Numbered from the stretch's first letter, positions 1 through 8,508 are shown. The stretch is DNA of 64,000 nucleotides from Paenibacillus antarcticus (GCF_001637225.1 NZ_LVJI01000054.1:1-64000); one strand, 5' to 3'. Numbers and translations are program-made. The notes: generated from the sequence alone by a model not told the origin.

Positions 1-1
1 T

Positions 2-331
2 ACAGGACCACCGGGATCTGTCGTTCTCCCTAACATAATCATCTTGCCGAGTGCTCAAAGATATTTTTATAATGTGCTCTCAGATACTCAGTCCCTTGTA
101 ACTATTCCAGCGAATGAATTCACTAACGATGAGGGAACATTCATAACGGCTTTTCCAGACATGGGTCAAAATAGCTATAGTAATCTTTACATCAATGGGA
201 TATTACAAGTAAACAGTTTATATAGCTTTAATGAAAATGCCTTGACCATTAATATAAATAATCAAACAATATTTTCGGGTACACCCATTATTCTTGAAAT
301 AATCCAATTCTTTGCTCAAGTAATCTCTTGA
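2..331 (+). CDS. Collagen-like/DUF4183 spore-surface protein, C-terminal part
   Basis: The reading frame is open from the left window edge, so only the C-terminal part is seen (about 109 residues). The first residues read TGPPGS, a Gly-X-Y collagen-type stretch, so the missing N-terminus is probably a collagen-like repeat. The rest resembles the DUF4183 domain: a short beta-rich domain with a YSNLYINGILQ core that is also found in the next gene (YYNLYINAQIQ). Proteins of this plan are common on the spore or exosporium surface of Bacillales; that role is inferred. A TTG codon at 44 is an internal codon, not the start. The domain call is moderately sure, the function less so. Confidence 0.7.
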   Translation, partial: TGPPGSVVLPNIIILPSAQRYFYNVLSDTQSLVTIPANEFTNDEGTFITAFPDMGQNSYSNLYINGILQVNSLYSFNENALTININNQTIFSGTPIILEIIQFFAQVIS

Positions 332-419
332 AATGTGCTTAAAATCATACGAGTAGCCCTTCCCTTTATTCTATCTCTGACATCTACTAATAGAGATTCT
401 AAGAAGAGAGGTGATATAA

Positions 420-704
420 ATGCCAATTACAAAACCCTTTATGGCTGCTCGAAGATTTACTGCTACAGCAGGAGACGGAACAGGTGTCGGTGCTGCATAT
501 AATATTCTTGCAACAGCAACCACCAATGACATCGGTGTTGCTGCAACGGCCTTCCCAACTGCACCTGCGTATTACAATCTTTATATTAATGCACAGATTC
601 AATCAGCTGATACTTCAACAGTTACCACTACCGTGATCACCATACCGGATGGTGACACACTTGACCCGGCGACGCCAATTGTAATCGAATTTGTTGTAAA
701 CTAA
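420..704 (+). CDS. DUF4183 domain protein
   Basis: A 94-residue protein rich in Thr, Ala and Val, with no signal peptide or membrane segment. It carries the YNLYIN core seen in the preceding collagen-like protein and ends in a hydrophobic strand (PIVIEFVVN) like its neighbour, so it appears to be a stand-alone DUF4183 domain. The ATG has a good ribosome site (GAGAGGTGAT) about 7 bases upstream. A strong hairpin follows the stop. Its position between a collagen-like and a BclA-like protein suggests a spore-surface or exosporium component; no biochemical function is known to me. Confidence 0.75.
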   Translation: MPITKPFMAARRFTATAGDGTGVGAAYNILATATTNDIGVAATAFPTAPAYYNLYINAQIQSADTSTVTTTVITIPDGDTLDPATPIVIEFVVN

Positions 705-718
705 TCTTCTTTAATGAT

Positions 719-760
719 TGAATGCCGACAATTAATATTGTTGAGGAGTGTCGGCATTCA
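719..760 (+). terminator. Rho-independent terminator after DUF4183 gene
   Basis: A perfect 12-bp inverted repeat (TGAATGCCGACA at 719-730, TGTCGGCATTCA at 749-760) with an 18-base loop, followed by TTTATTA. It separates the DUF4183 gene from the BclA-like gene. Confidence 0.7.
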
Positions 761-830
761 TTTATTAAGCCTTTGGGTATTAGGTTAGTACATATCTGCG
801 AAACCATACAATTAAAGGAAGTGAACATAA

Positions 831-1262
831 ATGGCGATCATTTATCCTATTCCACCCCCAATCGTTTCTGGTGTTATTTATAATGTGAGTGCCCAGACTA
901 TTCCTATAGAGACCGACATTATTTTTGATACAAATGGTATTCTTTCACCTGGCATCACACATGATCTTGGAACCGCTCAGATTGTTGTTAGCATTTCCGG
1001 TAAGTATGAGATTAGTTTTTCCGTGACGAGTGTAGAGCCGAACCAATTCGCTCTATTTTTGAATGGTAGCCTGGTTATGGGAACCGTATATGGCTCAGGT
1101 GCCGGCACTCAGCAAAACAATGGTCAGGCTATAATAGTTCTTACCACCGGGGATGTTCTTACTCTACGAAATCAAAGTTCAGCTGCAGCGGTTGGCCTTC
1201 AGACCTTGGCCGGTGGGACACAAACCAACGTAAACGCTTCTGTTATTCTCAAAAAACTATGA
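831..1262 (+). CDS. BclA C-terminal-like (TNF/C1q jelly-roll) spore-surface protein
   Basis: A 143-residue protein that begins with a short Pro-rich leader (PIPPPIVSG). It continues as a beta-rich domain of the type found at the C-terminus of the exosporium glycoprotein BclA, with the pattern 'ISGKYEISFSV ... FALFLNG ... TGDVLTLRNQSS ... NASVILKKL'. The collagen-like region of BclA is absent, so this is a stand-alone head domain. BclA-type domains trimerise and sit on the outer spore surface; that localisation is inferred. The ATG is preceded by AAAGGAAGTG with suitable spacing. It is the third spore-surface type gene in a row. Confidence 0.75.
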   Translation: MAIIYPIPPPIVSGVIYNVSAQTIPIETDIIFDTNGILSPGITHDLGTAQIVVSISGKYEISFSVTSVEPNQFALFLNGSLVMGTVYGSGAGTQQNNGQAIIVLTTGDVLTLRNQSSAAAVGLQTLAGGTQTNVNASVILKKL

Positions 1263-1387
1263 CAGGTCCCAGATAGCAGAGGGTATTATAGTTACGATAG
1301 CTATACATCTTTAATAATTTGTGAAATATGATTATGATAGTACAGACTATTGATATATTCTTGACTAGTAAAAAGGGGGAATACATT

Positions 1388-1993
1388 GTGTCACCAAGAA
1401 ACGTAGAGAGAGATCAGCAAATGCGTGAAATACGGAAGGATCATATATTAGATGCTGCGCTTCAGGCGATGGCCAAGCGAGGAATCGATTCCGTAGGTAT
1501 CAAGGATATCGCTAGCGAAGCTCAGCTTAGCATCGGAAATGTGTATAACTATTTCAATTCGAAGGACGAAATATTAAGTGAGGTACTGAGCAGAGGACAG
1601 ATCGAATATGGAAAGATGATCACATCGTATTCTATTTTGGATATAGATCCTCGCGACAAGTTGACTGAGATATGCACAATTTGGCTTAAGACTTCGATTA
1701 ACTGGGCATTTACGATCATGTTAGAGAGTATTCGGACGAATGAAACGGTCAACCCAGAGATCAGAGAAGCGGCCACTCGTAGATTTACAGAGAACCTGAA
1801 GCCAATAGCGGTGATTATGCAACAAGGACAGACCGCTAACGTTATTATCAAGGGTGACACGATGCAGTTGGCTCTATATTTCGTAAGCTTAATTCAAGGG
1901 CTAACACTTCAGATGGCACCAGGTTATGAAATACCAATTCAGATTGAACCTGAGAATATTATTAGGTTGTTTTTGTCGACATCGGAGCGTTAA
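1388..1993 (+). CDS. TetR/AcrR family transcriptional regulator
   Basis: The likely start is GTG 1388, because AAGGGGGA at 1373-1380 is ideally spaced from it; an ATG 60 bases upstream has no such site. The product is 201 residues. The N-terminal helix-turn-helix matches TetR: 'ILDAALQAMAKRGIDSVGIKDIASEAQLSIGNVYNYFNSKDEIL', residues about 19-62. The ligand-binding C-terminal half has no recognisable ligand. It lies directly upstream of, and in the same direction as, the sulfonate-type transporter operon, whose promoter carries a palindrome just downstream of the -10 box. Control of that operon is therefore likely but inferred. Confidence 0.85.
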   Translation: MSPRNVERDQQMREIRKDHILDAALQAMAKRGIDSVGIKDIASEAQLSIGNVYNYFNSKDEILSEVLSRGQIEYGKMITSYSILDIDPRDKLTEICTIWLKTSINWAFTIMLESIRTNETVNPEIREAATRRFTENLKPIAVIMQQGQTANVIIKGDTMQLALYFVSLIQGLTLQMAPGYEIPIQIEPENIIRLFLSTSER

Positions 1994-2058
1994 ATCAAGG
2001 AATCGTTCTTACCAGTCTTCAACAGACAAGAAATAGGCTTTTTTTTGAAAAAAATAGT

Positions 2059-2088
2059 TTGACATGTGATGAATGTTATTGTTAAAAT
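2059..2088 (+). promoter_or_regulatory. Sigma-A promoter of the sulfonate-type ABC operon
   Basis: TTGACA at 2059-2064 and TAAAAT at 2083-2088 with an 18-base spacer. Transcription would start near 2095, leaving a leader of about 170 bases before the ATPase gene. I saw no S-box (SAM riboswitch) consensus in the leader. Confidence 0.65.
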
Positions 2089-2097
2089 AATCCACAA

Positions 2098-2121
2098 CAA
2101 ACCGAATCGATATTCAGTTTG
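2098..2121 (+). promoter_or_regulatory. Palindromic operator candidate overlapping transcription start
   Basis: CAAACCGAAT-CGAT-ATTCAGTTTG: 9 of 10 arm positions pair around a 4-base centre. It lies just downstream of the -10 box, a classical repressor position, and the nearest regulator gene is the TetR gene upstream. A related half-site (TTTGTGAAATA) also occurs in front of the tetR gene, near 1320. Confidence 0.5.
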
Positions 2122-2267
2122 TGAAATAGTTAGACATGAAGTTGTCGCATCGACCAGATAGCTGGAGATACATAACGAATAATTAAAGATGAGAAGCACT
2201 TTTTTTTAATATTAAAACCAAGTAAGTCGGTAAGTATAATGTAATTACTGGGAAGGAGATTTCTTTG

Positions 2268-3041
2268 ATGACGGAGATGCTCAAGATCGACAAGTTGAAT
2301 AAAACATTCGCAGCACCCACGGGAGACGTTATCGCATTAAATAACATCCAATTGCAGGTGAAGAAAGGCGAGTTCATTACGATTATAGGCCCCAGTGGGT
2401 GTGGTAAGAGCACCTTGCTCAAGATTGTTGCTGGACTAGATACGGATTATACCGGAGCGGTCGTGTTGAATGGTAAACCTGTTGATGGACCAAGTATTGA
2501 GAAGGGATTTATTTTTCAAGAACCTCGATTATTTCCATGGCTTACGGTAGAGAAGAATATCGCTGCGAATCTATCGCTTAAGGATCCAACAACGCGCACA
2601 AGAGTTACCGAGCTTATCGAACTCGTTCGTCTGACCGGATTTGAGAAATCGTATCCTCGGGAATTGTCTGGTGGTATGGCACAACGTGTAGCCATTGCAA
2701 GAGCATTACTGCGAAATCCAGATGTATTGCTGTTAGATGAACCGTTTGGAGCGTTGGATGCATTTACACGAGCACATCTTCAAGAAGTCTTGCTCGATAT
2801 TTGGCAGACTAACCGAACTACGATGTTATTCGTTACACATGACTTAGATGAAGCGGTATTTCTTGGCCAACGCGTGATTATTATGAATCCACGGCCTGGA
2901 CATATCCGAAGTGTTCAGCCCATCGATCTTCCTTTTCCAAGGAAAAGGTCGAGTAGTTCGTTTCAGGAGTTGCGCCACAAGGTGTTAAGCGAGTTTGAGA
3001 AGGTAGAAGAACCGACGATTGATGTTGGAGCAGGTATATAG
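2268..3041 (+). CDS. ssuB: Aliphatic-sulfonate type ABC transporter ATP-binding protein
   Basis: The ATPase subunit of a sulfonate/nitrate/taurine-family importer, 257 residues. Visible motifs are Walker A GPSGCGKST (residues 41-49), Q-loop FQEPRLFPW, signature LSGGMAQRVAIARAL, Walker B VLLLDEPFGALD and the switch histidine in VTHDLDEA. FQEPRLFPW and the overall length are typical of SsuB/TauB/NrtD. The start is ATG 2268 with AAGGAGAT 7 bases upstream; the TTG just before it is less likely. It is first gene of an operon with a substrate-binding lipoprotein, two permeases and a flavin monooxygenase, which favours an organosulfur substrate. The exact substrate cannot be read from sequence. Confidence 0.88.
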   Translation: MTEMLKIDKLNKTFAAPTGDVIALNNIQLQVKKGEFITIIGPSGCGKSTLLKIVAGLDTDYTGAVVLNGKPVDGPSIEKGFIFQEPRLFPWLTVEKNIAANLSLKDPTTRTRVTELIELVRLTGFEKSYPRELSGGMAQRVAIARALLRNPDVLLLDEPFGALDAFTRAHLQEVLLDIWQTNRTTMLFVTHDLDEAVFLGQRVIIMNPRPGHIRSVQPIDLPFPRKRSSSSFQELRHKVLSEFEKVEEPTIDVGAGI

Positions 3042-3076
3042 ACAAATATCTTTCAATTATAAAGGAGAGTAAAACC

Positions 3077-4087
3077 ATGAAACGTTACAGTACCTTATTG
3101 ATTGTGTTGCTAATATTATCCGTATTTACTACAGCGTGCGCGAACTCGGAGAAGACGGAAGGCACTGATGCGAAGAACAAATATGAGGGACTGACCGTTA
3201 AGATTGGAGTGCAGGGCAGTGGTGGATTGTTCGGTAAAGCGCGAGAAGAGAAATGGTATGAGACGGAGTTCGAGAAGCTGGGTGTGAAAGTCGAGTGGGC
3301 TGAATTTCTAAGTGGACCTCCAATGACGGAAGCAATGGCTTCGAATAAGCTGGATTTCGCTGGGTTAGGAAATATGCCAGTCATCGCTGCACAAGCAGCA
3401 GGGATTCCAATTAAAGTAATATCTCAAGCCATTGATGGTAAGAACAATGTTGCCATTATTGTACCAACCAACAGTACGATTCAATCGCTAGCTGACCTGA
3501 AGGGGAAGAAGGTTGCAGTTGCTAAGGGAAGTAATGCTTACAACTTCTTATATAGAAGTTTGGATGATGCTGGTCTTAAGGATTCAGATTTGGAGATTAT
3601 TCAACTTCAGACAGATGAAGCGCAACCGGCATTCGAATCAGGAGGCGTTGACGCATGGGCAACATGGGACCCGTACATTACGATTAATACGTTAACTGGG
3701 AAAGGCAAAGTTCTAACAGATGGTGAGCAAAGTGGTATATTATCTCCTTCCTTTTACATTGTACGTGAAGAATTCGCTAACAAATATCCCGAGCTTGTAA
3801 CGTTGTATTTGAAAGTATTGAATAAGTCACTTGCATGGGAAGAAGCCAATCAGGATGTAGCTCTTGATCGTTATGCCAAGGAACGTAATATCCCCGTTGA
3901 AGTTATTAAAGGAACCCTTACACGATCGAAATCCATCAATATTCCAGTTAGTGACGAGATCTCTAAAGAACTTCAGAAGACAGCGGATTTTCAATTTGAA
4001 AGCAAGAATATACGGAAAGAGATTGAAGTTTCCACAATTATTGATAATCAGTACATCGAAGCAGCAGACAAGGAACCTTTGAAATAG
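3077..4087 (+). CDS. ssuA: Sulfonate-type ABC transporter substrate-binding lipoprotein
   Basis: A 336-residue SsuA/NMT1-like periplasmic-binding-fold protein. The N-terminus is a lipoprotein signal with lipobox TTAC and the lipidated Cys at residue 21, so it is anchored on the outer face of the membrane. The mature part shows the family pattern: 'KIGVQGSGG' start, 'SGPPMTEAMASNKLDFAGLGNMPVI' ligand-pocket region, 'LKGKKVAVAKGSNAYNFL' and 'DAWATWDPY'. AAGGAGAG is placed well before ATG 3077. It delivers substrate to the two permeases that follow. Sulfonate or sulfonate-like ligands are likely; others in this family bind nitrate, thiamine precursors or taurine. Confidence 0.85.
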   Translation: MKRYSTLLIVLLILSVFTTACANSEKTEGTDAKNKYEGLTVKIGVQGSGGLFGKAREEKWYETEFEKLGVKVEWAEFLSGPPMTEAMASNKLDFAGLGNMPVIAAQAAGIPIKVISQAIDGKNNVAIIVPTNSTIQSLADLKGKKVAVAKGSNAYNFLYRSLDDAGLKDSDLEIIQLQTDEAQPAFESGGVDAWATWDPYITINTLTGKGKVLTDGEQSGILSPSFYIVREEFANKYPELVTLYLKVLNKSLAWEEANQDVALDRYAKERNIPVEVIKGTLTRSKSINIPVSDEISKELQKTADFQFESKNIRKEIEVSTIIDNQYIEAADKEPLK

Positions 4088-4118
4088 GTAGGAAGACTAG
4101 ATGAAATGAGGCGTTATT

Positions 4119-4970
4119 ATGCAGGTGGGCATAGAGAAATCGGTTGTCACTCCGTTAATTAAGAAGAAAAGTAGGGTGAAGAACCGTGGCCTTTCAATCC
4201 AGGTATCTAATGCGCTGTTAAGTATCCTCCTCCCAGTCATTCTCCTCATTGTATGGGAGGGGGCGGGGGCGTTAGGCAAGCTGAATCCTATTCTCTTGCC
4301 AAGGCCTAGCACAATCATGCAAGAGTTCGTAAGTTTGACGGCGTCAGGTGAACTAGCAATGCATTTAGGTGTTTCCGCTTGGCGGGCGCTACTCGGTTTC
4401 TTGTTAGGAGGAGGTCTAGGTCTTGCCGCAGGGATATGGGTTGGGTTCTCCTATAAAACGGAGAGATTGCTTGATCCATCTTTACAGATGCTTCGTACAC
4501 TGCCACATTTGGCAATCGCTCCGTTGTTTATTCTATGGTTCGGATTTGGTGAAGCTTCGAAAATACTGTTGATTGCCAAAGGATGTTTTTTCCCACTGTA
4601 TGTGAATACATTTCTAGGTATTCGTTCCGTTGACGGAAAGTTGTTTGATGTTGGAAGAGTGTTACAGTTCAGCCAATGGCAGATGATCACAAAGCTCATT
4701 ATACCTGCTTCATTACCTAATATTTTTCTAGGCATCCGATTATCTATTGGCGTTGCATGGCTTGGACTTGTGGTTGCGGAAATGATGGGGTCTAGCACAG
4801 GTATCGGATTTCTGATTAATGATGCCCGATCCTTCTCACTGACTTCGGTAGTGTTCGTCGGAATTATCGTATTTGCTATCGTAGGTAAATTATCGGATTC
4901 GCTTGTGAAGTTAATTGAGAGAAGAATGTTACGATGGCAGGATAGCTATAAGGGGGAGGGATCGTCATGA
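4119..4970 (+). CDS. ssuC: Sulfonate-type ABC transporter permease, first copy
   Basis: A 283-residue integral membrane permease (BPD_transp_1) with about six membrane segments. It includes the cytoplasmic coupling helix region around 'FFPLYVNTFLGIRSVDGKLFDVGR' and 'LIIPASLPNIFLGIRLS'. The first 30 residues are basic and cytosolic. It overlaps the next permease by 4 bases (ATGA), which implies translational coupling. The two permeases share much sequence in their C-terminal 150 residues but differ at the N-terminus, suggesting duplication and divergence to a heterodimeric channel. Confidence 0.87.
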   Translation: MQVGIEKSVVTPLIKKKSRVKNRGLSIQVSNALLSILLPVILLIVWEGAGALGKLNPILLPRPSTIMQEFVSLTASGELAMHLGVSAWRALLGFLLGGGLGLAAGIWVGFSYKTERLLDPSLQMLRTLPHLAIAPLFILWFGFGEASKILLIAKGCFFPLYVNTFLGIRSVDGKLFDVGRVLQFSQWQMITKLIIPASLPNIFLGIRLSIGVAWLGLVVAEMMGSSTGIGFLINDARSFSLTSVVFVGIIVFAIVGKLSDSLVKLIERRMLRWQDSYKGEGSS

Positions 4971-5779
4971 GCGAGCAGGTATTGGTCAAGAAGCAGCATG
5001 AGCGTGACGGTTGGCTAAGCCGAATTCCCAAGCCATTACACGGTTGGATTCTCCCTCTAATTATCGTTGTCATTTGGGAGTTAGTATCGGATATAGGGAA
5101 CATTTCTGCTACGATGCTTCCTTCTCCAATTAGTGTTGTGGCACAATTCGCACGATTGACGATGAATGGAGAACTATTCGAGTACATTGGAATAAGTGTT
5201 TACCGAGCTGCTCAAGGATTTCTGTTAGGATCAATTGCTGGGCTACTTATCGGTTTATCAACAGGACTTGGTAAATTAGTGGAACGTACGCTTGATACAT
5301 CCCTGCAATTGATTCGAACGATTCCTCTATTATCACTTATACCATTGTTTATTTTATGGTTCGGTATTGGTGAGTTTTCAAAAGTACTTATGATCGCGCT
5401 GGGTGCATTTTTCCCCGTGTACTTAAATACATTTCTCGGTATTAGAAGTGTGGATCTGAAGCTCTTTGAGGTATCACGCATTTTTCAATATACGAGATGG
5501 CAACTGCTATGTAAGATGATTATTCCCGCAGCACTTCCGAATATTCTACTTGGTGTACGACTGTCACTTGGCATCTCATGGTTGGTATTAGTCGTCGCAG
5601 AAATGATGGGGGCCAGTGCAGGTGTCGGATATATGATTCAGGATGCAAGGGGCTATTCTCAGACGGATATTGTGTTTGTCGGCATTATCATATTTGCCGT
5701 GGTGGGCAAGTTCTCAGATTCGGGTGTTCGATATTTAGAGAAGAAATGGCTTCATTGGCGAGATACGTACAAAGGATGA
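4967..5779 (+). CDS. Sulfonate-type ABC transporter permease, second copy
   Basis: A 270-residue paralogue of the preceding permease. It has the same six-segment layout and coupling region ('FFPVYLNTFLGIRSVDLKLFEVSR', 'MIIPAALPNILLGVRLS'). The start ATG 4967 overlaps the upstream stop codon. Most SsuABC systems use a homodimer of one SsuC; two adjacent genes suggest a heterodimer, or two alternative channels served by one ATPase and one binding protein. The monooxygenase gene follows 25 bases later in the same operon. Confidence 0.87.
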   Translation: MSEQVLVKKQHERDGWLSRIPKPLHGWILPLIIVVIWELVSDIGNISATMLPSPISVVAQFARLTMNGELFEYIGISVYRAAQGFLLGSIAGLLIGLSTGLGKLVERTLDTSLQLIRTIPLLSLIPLFILWFGIGEFSKVLMIALGAFFPVYLNTFLGIRSVDLKLFEVSRIFQYTRWQLLCKMIIPAALPNILLGVRLSLGISWLVLVVAEMMGASAGVGYMIQDARGYSQTDIVFVGIIIFAVVGKFSDSGVRYLEKKWLHWRDTYKG

Positions 5780-5804
5780 TTGAAAACGAAAGGTAGGGTT
5801 CATC

Positions 5805-7151
5805 ATGGGAACAAGAGAAGGTCAGCTTCATTTAGGTGCATTTATTTATTATACAGGTCATCATCATTACGGATGGCGTCAACCAGAATCAGGGGCAGAG
5901 CGATTATTTGATTTTAAATTCTACAAAGAACTGGCACAGACAGCGGAACGTGGCAAATTCGATATGATGTTTCTAGCAGATTTACTGTACGTTCGTGGTG
6001 TGGAAGACGCTGCTTCGGGCATGTTGGAACCTTTGACGTTGTTGTCAGCACTGTCTACAGTGACAGATAAGCTAGGATTAACAGCAACGGTATCGACTAC
6101 ATATAACGAGCCTTATAATGTAGCACGTAAATTCGCAACACTTGATCATATTAGTAACGGTAGAGTAGGCTGGAATATCGTTACTTCGCAACTGGATCTC
6201 GAAGCAAATAATTACGGGAAACCTGAACATCCAGAGCATGGTCTTCGATATGAAATGGCAAGGGAATTCGTCGAAGTAGCAACACGTCTATGGGATAGTT
6301 GGGGAGATGATTCACTTATCGTTAATCGTGAAGCGGGGAAATTTGCTGACGCTTCGAAGGTGAAAGAGATTGAATACAAAGGGAATTGGTATTCCACAAA
6401 AGGTACGATTAACGTACCACGTCCTCCTCAAGGTTATCCGGTACTTATTCAAGCTGGTTCTTCTGGCCCAGGGCAGGATTTCGCTGCTGGCTTCGGGGAA
6501 GTTATCTTCACTGCTCAGCAATCACTCGAAGCAGCTAAAGCATTCTATGAAGGCCTAAATTCGAAGCTTGCTAAATACGGTCGTGAACGTGGAAGCTTGA
6601 AGATCATGCCAGGATTATCTCCAATAATCGGAGCGACTGAAGAAGAAGCGCAACAGAAGTACAAGGAGCTACAAGAACTGATTCCACCAACAGCAGCTGT
6701 CATGATGTTATCGGGTATGCTAAGTTTTGACCTATCTGGTTATCCTGTTGAAGGTCAACTCCCAGAGATCCCAAATCCGGTCGATGCATCGAATGGCATG
6801 AAGAGCCGTGTGCAGTTGATTATGGATATGGCTCGCAAAGATAAATTGTCCATACTTGAACTTGGTCGCCGTCTTCTTGGAGCTCGCGGGCATTTGCAGT
6901 TCGTCGGAACCTATGAGCAATTGGCTGATCTGATGCAATTATGGTTCGAGCAATATGGCTGCGATGGCTTCAATATTATGCCGCCGGTTCTACCGGGGGA
7001 CTTAAATGAGTTCGTAGATCATGTTATTCCAATTTTGCAACAGCGTGGACTGTTCCGTACGGAATATACGGGCAATACACTTCGTGATCACCTAGGACTT
7101 GAGCGTCCGAATGTCGGTCATTTTCAGCAACAAGAAGAAATTTTACTATAA
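5805..7151 (+). CDS. LLM-class flavin-dependent monooxygenase (NtaA/SnaA/DszA type)
   Basis: A 448-residue bacterial-luciferase-like TIM-barrel monooxygenase. The length and N-terminal pattern ('LHLGAFIYYTGHHHYGWR', 'FDMMFLADLLYVRG') fit the NtaA/SnaA/DszA branch rather than the shorter SsuD branch. Other family signatures are 'ATVSTTYNEPYNVARKFATLDHISNGRVGWNIVTS', 'YPVLIQAGSSGPGQDFAA' and 'GFNIMPP'. Such enzymes use reduced FMN and oxygen to cleave C-S or C-N bonds. No flavin reductase is encoded alongside, so FMNH2 must come from elsewhere. Last gene of the transporter operon; release of sulfite from an imported organosulfur compound is the best inference. Confidence 0.85.
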   Translation: MGTREGQLHLGAFIYYTGHHHYGWRQPESGAERLFDFKFYKELAQTAERGKFDMMFLADLLYVRGVEDAASGMLEPLTLLSALSTVTDKLGLTATVSTTYNEPYNVARKFATLDHISNGRVGWNIVTSQLDLEANNYGKPEHPEHGLRYEMAREFVEVATRLWDSWGDDSLIVNREAGKFADASKVKEIEYKGNWYSTKGTINVPRPPQGYPVLIQAGSSGPGQDFAAGFGEVIFTAQQSLEAAKAFYEGLNSKLAKYGRERGSLKIMPGLSPIIGATEEEAQQKYKELQELIPPTAAVMMLSGMLSFDLSGYPVEGQLPEIPNPVDASNGMKSRVQLIMDMARKDKLSILELGRRLLGARGHLQFVGTYEQLADLMQLWFEQYGCDGFNIMPPVLPGDLNEFVDHVIPILQQRGLFRTEYTGNTLRDHLGLERPNVGHFQQQEEILL

Positions 7152-7168
7152 TAAATATGAAATAAAGA

Positions 7169-7211
7169 AAGCCTCCAATGAAGTGAGTAAACGCTGAGTT
7201 GGAGGTTTTGA
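7169..7211 (+). terminator. Terminator of the sulfonate-type operon
   Basis: Inverted repeat CCTCCAA (7172-7178) and TTGGAGG (7199-7205), followed by TTTTG and preceded by AAAG. It ends the operon about 20 bases after the monooxygenase stop. Confidence 0.65.
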
Positions 7212-7280
7212 TATGCTGAGGAACTAATAGAAATTTAGTGTGAGTGTGGTAAGCCACTATTATTGACTTTGCAGTAGTAG

Positions 7281-7309
7281 TTGACAGAAGCTACGATATT
7301 CGATATATT
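7281..7309 (+). promoter_or_regulatory. Promoter of the OYE reductase gene
   Basis: TTGACA (7281-7286), a 17-base spacer and TATATT (7304-7309). A small inverted repeat, ATGCATGAGCAT, follows at once and could bind a repressor. The coding start is 7404. Confidence 0.6.
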
Positions 7310-7403
7310 TACATGCATGAGCATACATTTAAGTGTTTTGATTAAATATTGGTTTATATGAACAGAATGAAATTCAATAAATCATACAAAGAGGAGATAT
7401 AAC

Positions 7404-8441
7404 ATGAAGGACTTATTTAGCCCCTATGAATTAATGGATTTAAACCTAAAAAATCGTGTGGTTATGCCTCCGATGTGTCAATATTCAGTAACCAATAAAG
7501 ATGGAATCGCTACGGATTGGCATTATATGCATTATGTAAGTCGAGCGATCGGTGGAGCAGGTCTAATTATTATTGAAATGACTGATGTTGATCCTGATGG
7601 CCGAATTACCGATTTCGATCTTGGTATTTGGTCAGATGAACAAATTCCCGCTTTAGCTAGAATTGTTGAGGCATGTCATTCGTATGGTGCAAAAGTGGGA
7701 ATTCAAATTGCGCATGCTGGACGTAAGGCGGAAGATGCGGTAGTTCCTGTTGCGCCATCTGCAATTCCTTTTGACTCAGATTCTACAATTCCAAGAGAAC
7801 TAACAACTGAAGAAGTACAAGATATGGTCGAGAAATACCGCAAGGGTGTAAACAGGGCTGTGCAAGCTGGATTTGATGTTATAGAACTTCATGGTGCGCA
7901 CGGTTATCTCATTCATCAGTTCCAATCTCCTCTAACTAACCTTAGAACGGATGAATACGGACAAGACTTAAACCGATTCGCAACGGAAGTTATTCGTGCA
8001 GCAAAAAGTGAAATGCCGATAGGCATGCCGTTGATCATGCGAATTTCTGCTAAGGAATATGTAGCTGGTGGATATGGAATTGACGAAAGCCTGGAATTCA
8101 GTGAAGCTTATAAAGAAGCAGGAGTAGATATGTTCCATGTCAGTGCAGGTGGTGAAGGAGCAATTGCAGCTGCGGGTAAACCGGGCACACATGCGGCCTA
8201 TCAGGTATCATTGGCTAGAGAAATAAAGCAGAGTCTAAATATTCCGGTGATTGCGGTGGGGAGATTGGATGAACCTGTTCTTGCCAATGCCGTTATAGGG
8301 AATGAGGATGCGGACCTTGTCGCAATCGGACGGGGAATGTTAAGAAATCCTTATTGGACGCTAGAGGCTGCGGTTCAACTTCAAAAAGAGATAGATATTC
8401 CGAAGCAGTATGAATTTGGCTTTCCTAGAATCACAAGATAA
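7404..8441 (+). CDS. namA: NADPH dehydrogenase, old yellow enzyme family (YqjM-like)
   Basis: A 345-residue FMN-dependent ene-reductase of the YqjM/NamA branch. Family features are the N-terminal 'LFSPYELMDLNLKNRVVMPPMCQYSV' with the characteristic active-site Cys, 'QIAHAGRKA' with the FMN-contacting region, 'ELHGAHGYLIHQFQSPLTN' and 'DLVAIGRGMLRNPYW'. These cytosolic enzymes reduce alpha,beta-unsaturated carbonyls and respond to electrophile or oxidative stress in Bacillus. It has its own promoter and terminator and is followed by a MarR-type gene, a plausible regulator for an electrophile-responsive reductase. Confidence 0.9.
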   Translation: MKDLFSPYELMDLNLKNRVVMPPMCQYSVTNKDGIATDWHYMHYVSRAIGGAGLIIIEMTDVDPDGRITDFDLGIWSDEQIPALARIVEACHSYGAKVGIQIAHAGRKAEDAVVPVAPSAIPFDSDSTIPRELTTEEVQDMVEKYRKGVNRAVQAGFDVIELHGAHGYLIHQFQSPLTNLRTDEYGQDLNRFATEVIRAAKSEMPIGMPLIMRISAKEYVAGGYGIDESLEFSEAYKEAGVDMFHVSAGGEGAIAAAGKPGTHAAYQVSLAREIKQSLNIPVIAVGRLDEPVLANAVIGNEDADLVAIGRGMLRNPYWTLEAAVQLQKEIDIPKQYEFGFPRITR

Positions 8442-8471
8442 AGACATAATTGAATAACTTGATAACTGATG

Positions 8472-8508
8472 GAGACTCGCTACGAAAGCCAAAGCGTGTC
8501 TCTTTCTT
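8472..8508 (+). terminator. Terminator after namA
   Basis: Stem GAGACTCGCT (8472-8481) and AGCGTGTCTC (8493-8502) with one mismatch, an 11-base loop, then TTTCTTTA. Confidence 0.6.

Noticed and set aside
2095..2267. SAM or other riboswitch in the leader of the sulfonate-type operon
   Set aside because: No S-box motifs (AGAGAGG/GGACUGGCCC type) or T-box GGTGGTACCGCG are present; only a DNA-type palindrome is seen.
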